Made by a program: the position numbers and the translations under genes
Notes under the pieces: generated by a model
What the model saw: the letters and a program-made list of their open reading frames with translations, nothing else
What the model was told of the DNA's origin: nothing
Databases searched by the model: none
Part shown: positions 20,202 to 26,876 of the stretch, piece after piece
Numbering within the stretch: position 1 is the first letter of the stretch
Layout of the letters: each line of letters opens with the position of its first letter
IMG/VR virus record: IMGVR_UViG_3300045953_000275
Location: 1-27,853 of that record
Length of the DNA stretch: 27,853 nucleotides
Strand: one strand, 5' to 3'
Source of the DNA: a virus

Positions 20202-22342
20202 AGCTGGACAACCTCAGCGTGTCGCAAGCCGGCGACTACCGGGTAGGTATACCGGAACTGGAACGGCCCCTGCGTATAGACCGTGCGGAGCGGGGCCGAC
20301 ACGCTCGCTCGTGCTTCGATTCGTCCATCGAGACTCCACGTTCCGACCAGCACACCGACCGCAGTCGATTGGGCGGAGACGACGCCGCGGAGTCCCCAGT
20401 TTACGATGAGGTTCGTCGACGCAACATTCGATGCCGCTGCCGCAGATCCTGCGAACGACTTGATCGTGGAGAGGAATCCTGCCGCGGTTGATCCCGCCGA
20501 CAAGCTTCCCGATACGATGAGATCTCGCGACAGTGTCGCAAGAAGTCCTGCATGAGCGTCGACTCGGCCTGCGATTGATCGATCGACTGCCGCGGCGGCA
20601 GATACTCCACTGCTTGCATTGATTGTCCCTCCCATGAAAGGCTGCTTGTCAAGTCTCGCCGGCCCGACGACCGACGTGCACGCGAACGACGCGGCGATTA
20701 GCTTGGTCGAGGAGAGTAGGGCCGCGACGCCGGATTGCCCGGCGATCGTCCCACGCAACTCCCGATCCACGAGCGGAGCGGCAGCGAGTGAAGCATGGGC
20801 ATCGACTGTGCCCGAGAGACTCCACGTTGCAGCCAAACTTGCAGCGGCGATCGAGGCGGCATTGATCGAGCCGCTCAACGCTCGTGTGGGAGTTGCCGAT
20901 CCGTTCACGGTCGAGACGCATGTGACCGATCCGCTGAGCGACCATGTCGCGATGAGTACAGAGTTAGCGACGTTGGATACTCCGGACACGGAGCCGCTCA
21001 TGGCGAAGGTTACATTCGCTCGACCAGTGACGGACGACTGTGCGGTGATTGAGCCGACAAGAGCCGGCTGCATGTCGACTCGACCGGTCGCATTCGATAG
21101 AGCGGTCACTCCGCCGCTCAACGACGCGGTCTGGTAGATCATCGTTCCCTGGCATGTAACTTGAGCCGTGATCGTTCCGCGGAGTGCGGTGCTGTAGACC
21201 GCATTACCGTTGACCGTCGTGACAGCGGTGATCGAACCGCTGATCTCCTTGATAAAAGTCATCTCCGCGGTGCCGACGATACTGACCGCGGTTACGGTGC
21301 CGGCGAGGAAAGGCTGCTTGTCCATGCGGGCGTCACAGGTTGCAATCGCGGTCGCGACGCCGGCGAGCTCGCGATCGACGGCCATGCTACCATTGACCGT
21401 GGAGACCGCTGACGGAGTGACGTGCATACCGATCCCAGGATCCCAGACCGCAGCGGGAACATTTGAAACCGCGTCGATCGTGCCTTGAAGCTCCTTCTCC
21501 TTTAGCAGATCGGATGGGCCGCACGTCGAGACCGCCGCGATCGCTGGAGCGAGAAGGTTGTACGGGTCGACCGACATTGCGGCATTCGCTCCGGAGACCG
21601 CGGTACAGGTCGCTTGCATTAGTACGGTCGCAGCGAATCCTTTCGCGAAGTAAACAAAGTCGCGGCGGGATCGGTGCGACTTGAATTCACCAGCAGCGTT
21701 GCCACCGTTGCTTGACGACAGTACGTCCGTCGAGACTTCGTCGCGAAGACGAGCGGTGCCGAGTAGATGGATGAACTGATCGAGTCCGCGGCGGAGACCA
21801 CCATTCGTCGGCCAGAAGCCTTTCGCCAAAGCCGTGATCTCCTCGTCCGCCAGATTGCGACTCCAGATCGCGAGATTCGCAGCATGGCATTTCGGATCGC
21901 TTGACATCGCCCGAGCGGACGCAGCTTGGAGCCAGTTGCGTGTGTCGCTACTAAACGTCGGCATCGACGCTCCGCTCCCCTTCGACTGCTTTGAGTTCGT
22001 GTTGAGCTGCATGCCCATGTCCGAACCGCTCCAGTAGAAGTAGAACATGTTCCAAGTGTCGGCCGACCAACCGCCATACTGGGCGTGACTTCGCGTGTAT
22101 GTCGTTCCGTCGATATCGATCACGACATTGCCGGTCGAACCGGACATACCGTCGTGATAGATTGAGAAGCTATCCATCGCGGTCATATCGTAAACGTCAA
22201 AGAACCAATGCCGGGTAAAGTCCGACATGTTGTTCGAAGCGTACGACGGATTGAACCAGAGAGCAAGAGCTCCAGTCGTCGGGATCGCTCGCGTCCCGCC
22301 AGCGACAGTATAGCTTGATGAGCCTCGAAAGTTGCGAGCCAT
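20198..22342 (-). CDS. Tail fibre with LamG-like head and 20-residue repeats (714 aa)
   Basis: A large virion surface protein. Residues 1-175 resemble a LamG/concanavalin-like carbohydrate-binding sandwich: SYTVAGGTRAIPTTGALALW, a GNVVIDIDGTTYT strand, and the closing helix AAANLAIWSRNLADEEITAL seen in such domains. From about residue 240 to 690 a unit of close to 20 residues (pattern: L/x-G-S/T-I/V-x-A-x-S-x-V-x-G-x-A) recurs about 22 times. Its DNA period is 60 bp. The C-terminal 25 residues are different (TVYTQGPFQFRYTYPVVAGL) and probably attach to the particle. The start overlaps the previous stop as TAATG. Confidence 0.75.
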   Translation of the reverse strand: MARNFRGSSSYTVAGGTRAIPTTGALALWFNPSYASNNMSDFTRHWFFDVYDMTAMDSFSIYHDGMSGSTGNVVIDIDGTTYTRSHAQYGGWSADTWNMFYFYWSGSDMGMQLNTNSKQSKGSGASMPTFSSDTRNWLQAASARAMSSDPKCHAANLAIWSRNLADEEITALAKGFWPTNGGLRRGLDQFIHLLGTARLRDEVSTDVLSSSNGGNAAGEFKSHRSRRDFVYFAKGFAATVLMQATCTAVSGANAAMSVDPYNLLAPAIAAVSTCGPSDLLKEKELQGTIDAVSNVPAAVWDPGIGMHVTPSAVSTVNGSMAVDRELAGVATAIATCDARMDKQPFLAGTVTAVSIVGTAEMTFIKEISGSITAVTTVNGNAVYSTALRGTITAQVTCQGTMIYQTASLSGGVTALSNATGRVDMQPALVGSITAQSSVTGRANVTFAMSGSVSGVSNVANSVLIATWSLSGSVTCVSTVNGSATPTRALSGSINAASIAAASLAATWSLSGTVDAHASLAAAPLVDRELRGTIAGQSGVAALLSSTKLIAASFACTSVVGPARLDKQPFMGGTINASSGVSAAAAVDRSIAGRVDAHAGLLATLSRDLIVSGSLSAGSTAAGFLSTIKSFAGSAAAASNVASTNLIVNWGLRGVVSAQSTAVGVLVGTWSLDGRIEARASVSAPLRTVYTQGPFQFRYTYPVVAGLRHAEVVQL

Positions 22343-22848
22343 TACGTCTCCTTGACGGCAACTTGGTAGAGGTGAGCGGTTGCGGTTAGCGTATCGTTCG
22401 CATGATCGCCTTCACGCATAATGCGAAGGATGAAGAACTCGCCGGCAGCAAGCGAGTCCATGTCCGCTCCATCGGTGAACGTAATGTTGTCGTAGGCAAC
22501 TTCAGCGACGACGTTCGGCGTAGCGGCGTCGATCGTGTTGAAGTCATACGTATGCGAAGTGTCCAGGTCTTCGGCATCATCGGCGATGCGGCGGATCGCT
22601 GCAGCCCAACGACCATTGCCGCTTGTCGCGGCAGATCCCCACTTCAGCATAACGGTCAAACCACCGCCGGCGTACTCTTCGGTAAGGCGGCAGAACAAAT
22701 CGAGATACCGTTTGTTTGCGTCAATGGCAACCCAACGCTCCGTCGCTTCTGCCGGCGACGAGCCGCCTCCGAGTTCTTCTTGGTACATGCCCAGCGTTGC
22801 AGGTGGGCTAACGTTGTGGATCTCAACGCATGGTTTACCGCTAGCCAT
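22342..22848 (-). CDS. Virion-type hypothetical protein (168 aa)
   Basis: The start is the ATG at 22846-22848 (MASGKPCVEIHNVSPPATLG), with CAGGAGGTAGCG upstream; the longer frame is out-of-place. The protein is beta-rich, with GLTVMLKWGSAATSGNGRWA and DNITFTDGADMDSLAAGEFF, and an ending AHLYQVAVKET like the last strand of an all-beta virion domain. It has no export signal. It shares one base with the fibre gene's start (TAATG coupling), which suggests stoichiometric translation with it. It may be the base or collar of the fibre. Similar-sized proteins beside repeat-rich fibres are known, but I do not recognise a family. Confidence 0.62.
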   Translation of the reverse strand: MASGKPCVEIHNVSPPATLGMYQEELGGGSSPAEATERWVAIDANKRYLDLFCRLTEEYAGGGLTVMLKWGSAATSGNGRWAAAIRRIADDAEDLDTSHTYDFNTIDAATPNVVAEVAYDNITFTDGADMDSLAAGEFFILRIMREGDHANDTLTATAHLYQVAVKET

Positions 22849-22850
22849 CG

Positions 22851-23054
22851 CTACCTCCTGGGGAGAACGGGCCGCTCCGGCTTCGGCACCGGTAGCTTCT
22901 CGATTGTATGGTGAAGTTCGTGGTCGTGCTTGATGAAGATGTAGCCCGGCCCGCGGCACGACTCAAGCGAGCTGGCACAGACAAGAAGGACGATAAGTAT
23001 CGCTCCTCCCCAGAAGACCTTGTCCCAGAAGAGGTTCGGATTAGGATTCGACAC
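22851..23054 (-). CDS. Small single-pass membrane protein (67 aa)
   Basis: A 67-residue protein starting MSNPNPNLFWDKVFWGGAIL with one hydrophobic segment (GGAILIVLLVCASSLESC) and a long polar C-terminal tail rich in His, Lys and Pro (FIKHDHELHHTIEKLPVPKP). The Cys lies after the segment, but the residues before it are not a standard lipobox, so I do not call it a lipoprotein. The gene overlaps the preceding 85-residue gene by 14 bases and ends 2 bases before the next start. The shape (one membrane helix, charged tail) could suit a spanin-like or holin-accessory protein. That is a guess. Confidence 0.5.
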   Translation of the reverse strand: MSNPNPNLFWDKVFWGGAILIVLLVCASSLESCRGPGYIFIKHDHELHHTIEKLPVPKPERPVLPRR

Positions 23055-23298
23055 GGGTTACCTCCTTCACGTAGACACGAGTCTCGGGTCCAACCTTGAT
23101 GCCGACACCTCCTTTGCGTGCGGCCCAATCTTTATGCCAGTAGAAGCCGACGCGACCGTCAAGGACGACGTCGAACCAGATCTTGCAATCGACACCTGGA
23201 CGTCCGACGATGAAGACGCGATGGTCCGTACCGCAGAGGAACTCCGGGTTGATCCGGATGTCGTACTCCGCCGGCGGTAGCAGTATGTATCCGTCCAT
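23041..23298 (-). CDS. Hypothetical protein (85 aa)
   Basis: The start is the ATG at 23296-23298 (MDGYILLPPAEYDIRINPEF), chosen because GGAGGTCGCG precedes it closely. Another in-frame ATG 11 codons upstream is possible. Predicted beta-rich, with two or three strands (RVFIVGRPGVDCKIWFDVVL, a short turn, then GIKVGPETRVYVKEVTRVES). It has no membrane segment or export signal and resembles a small virion beta domain. It is flanked by the 67-residue membrane protein (14-base overlap) and the 212-residue virion protein. Function unknown. Confidence 0.55.
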   Translation of the reverse strand: MDGYILLPPAEYDIRINPEFLCGTDHRVFIVGRPGVDCKIWFDVVLDGRVGFYWHKDWAARKGGVGIKVGPETRVYVKEVTRVES

Positions 23299-23312
23299 CG
23301 CGACCTCCGCGA

Positions 23313-23349
23313 CCCGCCCGCTCCCAGTCATGATCCGAGAGCGGGCGGG
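23313..23349 (-). terminator. 11-bp GC hairpin in an intergenic gap
   Basis: Arms CCCGCCCGCTC and GAGCGGGCGGG enclose a 15-base loop between the 212- and 85-residue genes. The 11 pairs are all complementary. There is no T-run, so partial termination or mRNA processing seems more likely than true termination. The hairpin lies just before the ribosome site of the 85-residue gene and could mask it. Confidence 0.4.
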
Positions 23350-23363
23350 GCCGGTTAGCGGAT

Positions 23364-24002
23364 CTACTCGTCGACTTCTTCCCACTCGATGCCGAGGGCC
23401 GCGACCACGAAGGCGGCAGCGTTCGCGGCGAGAGCGAGTGCTCCGCCGGGCGGGATGCAGATCGAGCCGTTGAGGTCGTCGATCTGCTGCCAGGGAGCGT
23501 TCGTCTGAGCAGCGGTCTGGGCGACCTGCGAGACACCGTGCGGCATCAAGTAGGTCATCGCGACGACTGTCGCCGCGGTGACGAGCCGGGCCGCGGAGCC
23601 GGATGGGCTGGCCGCGTCTTGCAAGCGGGCCGACTGGATGAGGGCCGCGGTGCCCGAGACCGCATTAGTCAAGAGCGTGTTGGTCGCGTAGCAGAAGTGG
23701 CCCGCGACCATCGTGCCAGAGATGTAGCCGATCCGAGTGCGGAGCACGTGGAAGAGCTTGCCCGAGCCGATCGGATTGTGAAGGACGAACTGCTGCGTCG
23801 TGTTGCTGAAGATCGGCACTGTGACGCCGGCAGCAGGCGTCGAGCCGATGAAGATCCGCCGGCGAGCGGCCATCTCCGAATAAATGCCGCGGACGTTCAT
23901 TGCGGACGACTCGCCATAGCGGCCCCGCCACGCTTTGATCTCCGCTCCGTCGGGTGCTCGCGTCTGCGGCCCCACGACGCCAAGGACTTGTTGATCCGAC
24001 AT
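23364..24002 (-). CDS. Putative virion surface protein (212 aa)
   Basis: A 212-residue protein starting MSDQQVLGVVGPQTRAPDGA. It is Ala/Gly/Thr-rich and beta-dominated, and ends with ICIPPGGALALAANAAAFVV and ALGIEWEEVDE. The phrase 'P-P-G-G-A-L-A-L-A-A-N-A-A' plus a final I-x-W-E-E strand is typical of Planctomycetes and related phage surface proteins that I recall as jelly-roll or decoration-like. I cannot verify a family. There is no signal peptide or membrane segment. It sits with the other virion proteins of the fibre region, and resembles the 183-residue gene between the terminase genes. Confidence 0.6.
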   Translation of the reverse strand: MSDQQVLGVVGPQTRAPDGAEIKAWRGRYGESSAMNVRGIYSEMAARRRIFIGSTPAAGVTVPIFSNTTQQFVLHNPIGSGKLFHVLRTRIGYISGTMVAGHFCYATNTLLTNAVSGTAALIQSARLQDAASPSGSAARLVTAATVVAMTYLMPHGVSQVAQTAAQTNAPWQQIDDLNGSICIPPGGALALAANAAAFVVAALGIEWEEVDE

Positions 24003-24067
24003 ACCGTGTTCTCCTGGAAGTGGTTGAGTTGAGAGTCAGCTCCGGGAGGAGCCGGCGGCAGCTTGGA

Positions 24068-24460
24068 CTAGTCGAGCGTGACGTCGATCTCGCCGGCGTT
24101 GAACTTGGGCGTGTCGCCATTCGTGATGGACTTGCTCGTGGTCAACGCACCGTGAGCCAGCATGTTGCCGGCGGACGACGCATCGAAGAGAGCGAAGTGG
24201 GTAATCGTTCCCCACGAGCCGCTCGCGGTAGGGAAGGTGACCGCGTTCGTGTTGGCGGTCGCACCGCTCGCGGCGGCGTCCCAAGTGTTGCAGAGGGTGC
24301 GGGCGTAGTTGTTGCCCGAAGGTTCAGCGATCGAGCCACCGCTGTCCGTCGGATCCGCGGTGCTCAGTGCGACGTAGATGTTCGTCGGCACCGTGAAGCT
24401 CGCGACCTTGAACACGTGGTCGAGCAGCTTGTTCTCAAGGTAGTTCGAAAAGGATCCCAT
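24068..24460 (-). CDS. Phage tail-fibre-family protein (130 aa)
   Basis: A 130-residue protein starting MGSFSNYLENKLLDHVFKVA. The opening SNYLENKLLDHVF, the phrase VPTNIYVALSTADPTDSGGS, and GTITHFALFDASSAGNMLAH with the closing GALTTSKSITNGDT match a widespread phage family usually annotated 'tail fibre protein', in which the pattern is Y-V-A-L-x-T-x-x-P-T-D, then W-G-T-I-T-H-F-A-L-F-D. It is beta-rich, with no export signal. GGAGGT precedes the ATG, and a 336-base non-coding stretch lies upstream, so it probably begins a transcription unit for the fibre region. The name comes from recalled family resemblance. Confidence 0.72.
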   Translation of the reverse strand: MGSFSNYLENKLLDHVFKVASFTVPTNIYVALSTADPTDSGGSIAEPSGNNYARTLCNTWDAAASGATANTNAVTFPTASGSWGTITHFALFDASSAGNMLAHGALTTSKSITNGDTPKFNAGEIDVTLD

Positions 24461-24796
24461 GTAGACCTCCGTTCAAATTGCAATAGGACACTGTACAGTG
24501 CAACGTCCTCAAGCGGGCGGGTGTTTCGCAACACTCCGCCACGACGTCCCAACGAGCCTCCGACGCCAAGTCCGGACTCAACATCGACGCTGAAACTCCG
24601 CTGCTAGAGGTGCCGCATTCTCAGGCTGAGATTCTCCCGGAGAAACTGAAATTCCCCAAAAGGTCTTTCAGGCGGGGCCGCGAGAACGGAGCGGCGAGAG
24701 GACTTATGAAATTGCAAATTGCAAGATGCCGGCGTGCATCAGCCGGCCCCGAGCGAAGAGAATGCTCCAGGGGCCGCGTACCGTAAGGGAGCGGCG
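24461..24796. promoter_or_regulatory. 336-bp non-coding stretch with palindromes
   Basis: No credible gene is seen. The stretch carries a perfect 12-bp palindrome CACTGTACAGTG at 24489-24500 just upstream of the tail-fibre-family gene, flanked by AGGAC/GTCCT arms at 24485-24489 and 24505-24509. It also has two adjacent 13-bp palindromes with one central base (TCTCAG-G-CTGAGA at 24619-24631 and TTCTCC-C-GGAGAA at 24632-24644), a repeated 15-mer at 24657-24671 and an ATTGCAAATTGCAA block near 24710. A promoter with operators for the leftward fibre and head genes is the likely role. No clear -35/-10 pair was found. Confidence 0.45.
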
Positions 24797-25021
24797 TCAG
24801 GGGTGCTTACCGCTTGCCAACTCAATCTCTGTGCTCGTGCTCTCGCCGCGGAGACGCACGTTACTGAAGACTGCGGAGTGGAATTCCCGCCCATCGAACC
24901 AGCCGACCTCATACTGTACGTGGAGCGGCGGGCCGATCATGATGACCTTGAGTACGTTGCCGTTGACCGGGTCATCGACCGGACCGACATCGACTTCACT
25001 ACCCGGCTCGATTATGAGCAT
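24797..25021 (-). CDS. Small hypothetical protein (74 aa)
   Basis: A 74-residue protein starting MLIIEPGSEVDVGPVDDPVN with GGAGCC-type ribosome site (GAGGGAGCC) next to the ATG. It is beta-rich: V-x-V strands (VLKVIMIGPPLHVQYEVGWF), a FDGREF turn and two further strands, so a small OB- or SH3-like barrel is likely. It overlaps the previous gene by 23 bases. The pattern I-x-G-P-P-x-H-V-Q-Y-E-V-x-W-F-D-G is reminiscent of small phage proteins that read 'W-W-x-D-G' at a barrel end. No known function. Confidence 0.6.
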   Translation of the reverse strand: MLIIEPGSEVDVGPVDDPVNGNVLKVIMIGPPLHVQYEVGWFDGREFHSAVFSNVRLRGESTSTEIELASGKHP

Positions 25022-25223
25022 GGCTCCCTCCGAATATGCGAATGCGAATGAACGACTGGACGCTTACCTCTTCGGCTTCGGCCAGCTCGTTCAAGCGGGC
25101 CGCTTCCTCTTTTGTCAATCGGACAAGGACCTGCTTGTCCCGAATCGGCAGCTTCCCGCGGACCTTCGCCGCGAGAGCTGCTTGACGTTCGCCCCATCGT
25201 TGGGATTGTTCGAACTGGCTCAA
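24999..25223 (-). CDS. Possible ribbon-helix-helix DNA-binding protein (74 aa)
   Basis: A 74-residue protein starting MSQFEQSQRWGERQAALAAK. After a basic helical N-terminal part comes KQVLVRLTKEEAARLNELAE, then SVQSFIRIRIFGG: a short beta-strand followed by two helices with hydrophobic residues at the expected spacing. This is the layout of ribbon-helix-helix (CopG/MobC-like) DNA-binding proteins. It overlaps the next gene upstream by 4 bp. If it is a repressor or relaxase accessory protein, the palindromes between 24461 and 24796 are the closest candidate targets. The fold is assigned by eye. Confidence 0.5.
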   Translation of the reverse strand: MSQFEQSQRWGERQAALAAKVRGKLPIRDKQVLVRLTKEEAARLNELAEAEEVSVQSFIRIRIFGGSHAHNRAG

Positions 25224-25675
25224 GGCTTCGACTCCTGGGATGAACCAGTGTTGCCGGGCCGCTTCGGACGATCCGGCGGCACCGGTTCGAGCGGAAGGGC
25301 CGGCGTGAAGGGTTGGACCTCCATGTCGATGCGAGTGCGGACCGGTTCAGGCTGGATGAGCAGCTCGCGTCCGTCCGGCAACACATAGCGGATCTCAACC
25401 ATCGTCACGCTTGTCGTGACTCCGTCTGCGTCGATTGCGGCCACCGATTGCTCTGATGCAGAGATCTTCGGCTTGCCGTCTTGATCGACCCAACCGAACT
25501 CCCGAGCCTTCGTCGCCCAGTTGTTCGAGTCCACGTACGAGCTTCCGTTGCCGAGCAGCGATGCGATGAGCATCGCCAGCAGTCCGTACCACGTCCAGCT
25601 CCCAGCCTTGCTTGGTTGGGAGTTGACGGAGACGGAAACGGAGCCTTCGGATCCTTGCCTTGATGGACTGTCCAT
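25220..25675 (-). CDS. Hypothetical single-pass membrane protein (151 aa)
   Basis: I start at the ATG at 25673-25675 (MDSPSRQGSEGSVSVSVNSQ) because AAAGGAGAG lies just upstream; a longer frame continues through the preceding gene. It has a polar N-terminal part, a membrane segment (TWYGLLAMLIASLLG, residues 28-42), then a soluble domain with ISASEQSVAAIDADGVTTSV and VRYVLPDGRELLIQPEPVRT. It ends in a Pro-rich tail. This is a membrane-anchored protein with the bulk on one side. Overlaps the RHH-like gene by 4 bp. I do not recognise the family, and a virion role is not shown. Confidence 0.6.
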   Translation of the reverse strand: MDSPSRQGSEGSVSVSVNSQPSKAGSWTWYGLLAMLIASLLGNGSSYVDSNNWATKAREFGWVDQDGKPKISASEQSVAAIDADGVTTSVTMVEIRYVLPDGRELLIQPEPVRTRIDMEVQPFTPALPLEPVPPDRPKRPGNTGSSQESKP

Positions 25676-25713
25676 GTTCTCTCCTTTCATATCGGTTCTT
25701 GAGTTGACGGACA

Positions 25714-26427
25714 CTAGACTTGATCGCTCGCTTGAGACGATCCTTCTGTCGCTTCGCCATCGTCCTTGACCTCCTCTCCGACGACAGACGCAAGGGGATG
25801 TGCACAGGGGCCGTCGTGGCCTTTGTTGCGAGTGCAGGCTGCGTAGCCCGGTGTCGGCGGTACAAAACCGCACGGTATGTCCATATCATCGAACATGCCG
25901 CCGGTCGGTTGCTGCATCGCCGACTCGACGCTCGTGTCGGGGCCGCACCACTTTGGATAGTTCGCTTGCGAGAGCCGCCGCGAGAGCTCGCGGCACTTCG
26001 CTGGATGCATTGGGTATGTCCGCTTGGCGACGCCGCACGGTAAGCAGACGCCGGTGCGGTCCTTGTACGAGCAGTACCCGCAGTCCTCGCATGGTCCATA
26101 TGCGAGCCGCGGCTCCTTGCCATGCTCGACGATCCACACCATTGCGGACGACGGCCAGTCGCCGCGTTCGAGACTGGCTTCATGTGCGTTGTTGATCGCG
26201 GATTCAAGATCGGTCTCGTAGCTGCGGCGAGTCCGCGTCCGACCGTCCTTCTCGTATTCGCGTTCCCAGAAGAACGCGGCGTTGATGACAGGCGGATCCC
26301 AAGCCGCCTTGCGTGCTCGTCGAGCTGTGAGCCACTGCTTGTAGAGACGACGCCAAAGATAGGCGACGAACTCGAAGGCGACGACACCAAGCATACACGC
26401 CACGATGATCAAGAAACCAGTAAGCAT
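25714..26427 (-). CDS. Membrane-anchored Cys-rich protein (237 aa)
   Basis: This is the first gene of the late operon. The N-terminal MLTGFLIIVACMLGVVAFEF is a membrane anchor, followed by a basic segment (YLWRRLYKQWLTARRARKAA) and a soluble domain. Two Cys groups stand out: GPCEDCGYCSYKDRTGVCLP at residues 111-130, a zinc-ribbon-like C-x2-C-x2-C...C-x2-C arrangement, and IPCGFVPPTPGYAACTRNKG followed by HDGPCAH (185-210), a motif pattern I recall from Cys/His-containing proteins. A ribosome site AGGAG precedes the ATG, with a promoter-like TATACT about 95 bases upstream. Metal binding is inferred from Cys spacing. Confidence 0.6.
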   Translation of the reverse strand: MLTGFLIIVACMLGVVAFEFVAYLWRRLYKQWLTARRARKAAWDPPVINAAFFWEREYEKDGRTRTRRSYETDLESAINNAHEASLERGDWPSSAMVWIVEHGKEPRLAYGPCEDCGYCSYKDRTGVCLPCGVAKRTYPMHPAKCRELSRRLSQANYPKWCGPDTSVESAMQQPTGGMFDDMDIPCGFVPPTPGYAACTRNKGHDGPCAHPLASVVGEEVKDDGEATEGSSQASDQV

Positions 26428-26520
26428 CGCTGCTCTCCTATTTCGACCAAGATTCCTGAAATGGGCACCTTTCGATCGCCATCGGGTGGCGATTCTGATT
26501 CCAGATTGTGGGTCGCGTTA

Positions 26521-26526
26521 AGTATA
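26521..26526 (-). promoter_or_regulatory. Possible -10 promoter element TATACT
   Basis: On the minus strand TATACT lies about 95 bases upstream of the first late gene. It matches the sigma-70 -10 consensus at five of six positions. No convincing -35 was found at 16-18 bases, so the promoter, if real, probably needs an activator. The long inverted repeat begins 47 bases upstream of it. Confidence 0.35.
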
Positions 26527-26572
26527 TCCGTTTGAAACCACGATGAGGGGGTAGGCGGTGGGGTGGGGGTGG

Positions 26573-26672
26573 TTACCCGATTACGCACTGTGGGGGGCCG
26601 CGAATGTTGGGCGAAATTATTGTCCTCATTTTCTAGGCTCTTTCTTGCATTTCGCCCAACTTCGACCCGATT
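26573..26672 (+). repeat. Right copy of the diverged 100-bp inverted repeat
   Basis: Begins TTACCCGATT and ends CGACCCGATT on the plus strand, with shared blocks TGTGGGGGGCCGCG, CGAAATTAT and TTTCGCCCAA in the same order and spacing as the left copy at 1422-1521 (minus). It contains its own inner inverted repeat (TTGGGCGAAAT/ATTTCGCCCAA). Its inner end faces the start of the late operon, and its outer half overlaps the 3' part of the CsrA-like gene. Confidence 0.7.
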
Positions 26673-26874
26673 CTGAACCCGATTCCCGACCCGATTTTCG
26701 GAAGAGGCTGTCGTCCTTCAAATCGATGACGTGCGTCAACGTAAAGGAGTGCGGCCCCTCAAGGAGAAGGCGGACCTTGCTGTCCCCAACCTTCCCCACC
26801 TGGAGCACGAGCCGCTCCCCCGAGTGTTCGATCAGGATCCCTTCCGCCTTGTGTGCGTCAACGATGAGAGCCAT
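26626..26874 (-). CDS. CsrA-like small protein (82 aa)
   Basis: The ATG at 26872-26874 (MALIVDAHKAEGILIEHSGE) is used; it lies 2 bases past the stop of the next gene upstream. The first 55 residues, GILIEHSGERLVLQVGKVGD then SKVRLLLEGPHSFTLTHVID, resemble the strand order of CsrA/RsmA RNA-binding proteins (I-x-I/V-L-x-V, then K-V-R-L-x-x-E-x-P and a final V/T-x-H/R). The usual AP and R-E residues are altered (EGP, THV). The C-terminal 27 residues are Ser/Gly/Arg-rich and are encoded by 12-bp repeats. CsrA-like proteins control translation. Homology is only suggestive. Confidence 0.45.
   Translation of the reverse strand: MALIVDAHKAEGILIEHSGERLVLQVGKVGDSKVRLLLEGPHSFTLTHVIDLKDDSLFRKSGRESGSESGRSWAKCKKEPRK
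26663..26698 (+). repeat. Three tandem 12-bp repeats (CGACCCGATT type)
   Basis: Units CGACCCGATTCT, GAACCCGATTCC and CGACCCGATTTT follow one another at the outer end of the right inverted repeat, with a strict 12-bp period. They encode the Ser/Gly/Arg-rich end of the CsrA-like protein on the opposite strand. The left stretch has two such units at 1408-1431. Confidence 0.6.
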
Positions 26875-26876
26875 TG

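Noticed and set aside
24444-24598. A possible 49-codon minus-strand frame starting MLSPDLASEA
   Set aside because: It has only a poorly spaced GGAG, runs into the start of the tail-fibre-family gene, and has no sequence features of a real peptide.
25395-26390. 331-codon minus-strand frame overlapping the Cys-rich and membrane protein genes
   Set aside because: It is Arg/Ser/Thr-rich throughout, has no ribosome site, and covers two better-supported genes in another frame. A part starting MAKRQKDRLKRAIKSS could look like a basic peptide, but it lies in the leader and body of the 151-residue gene.
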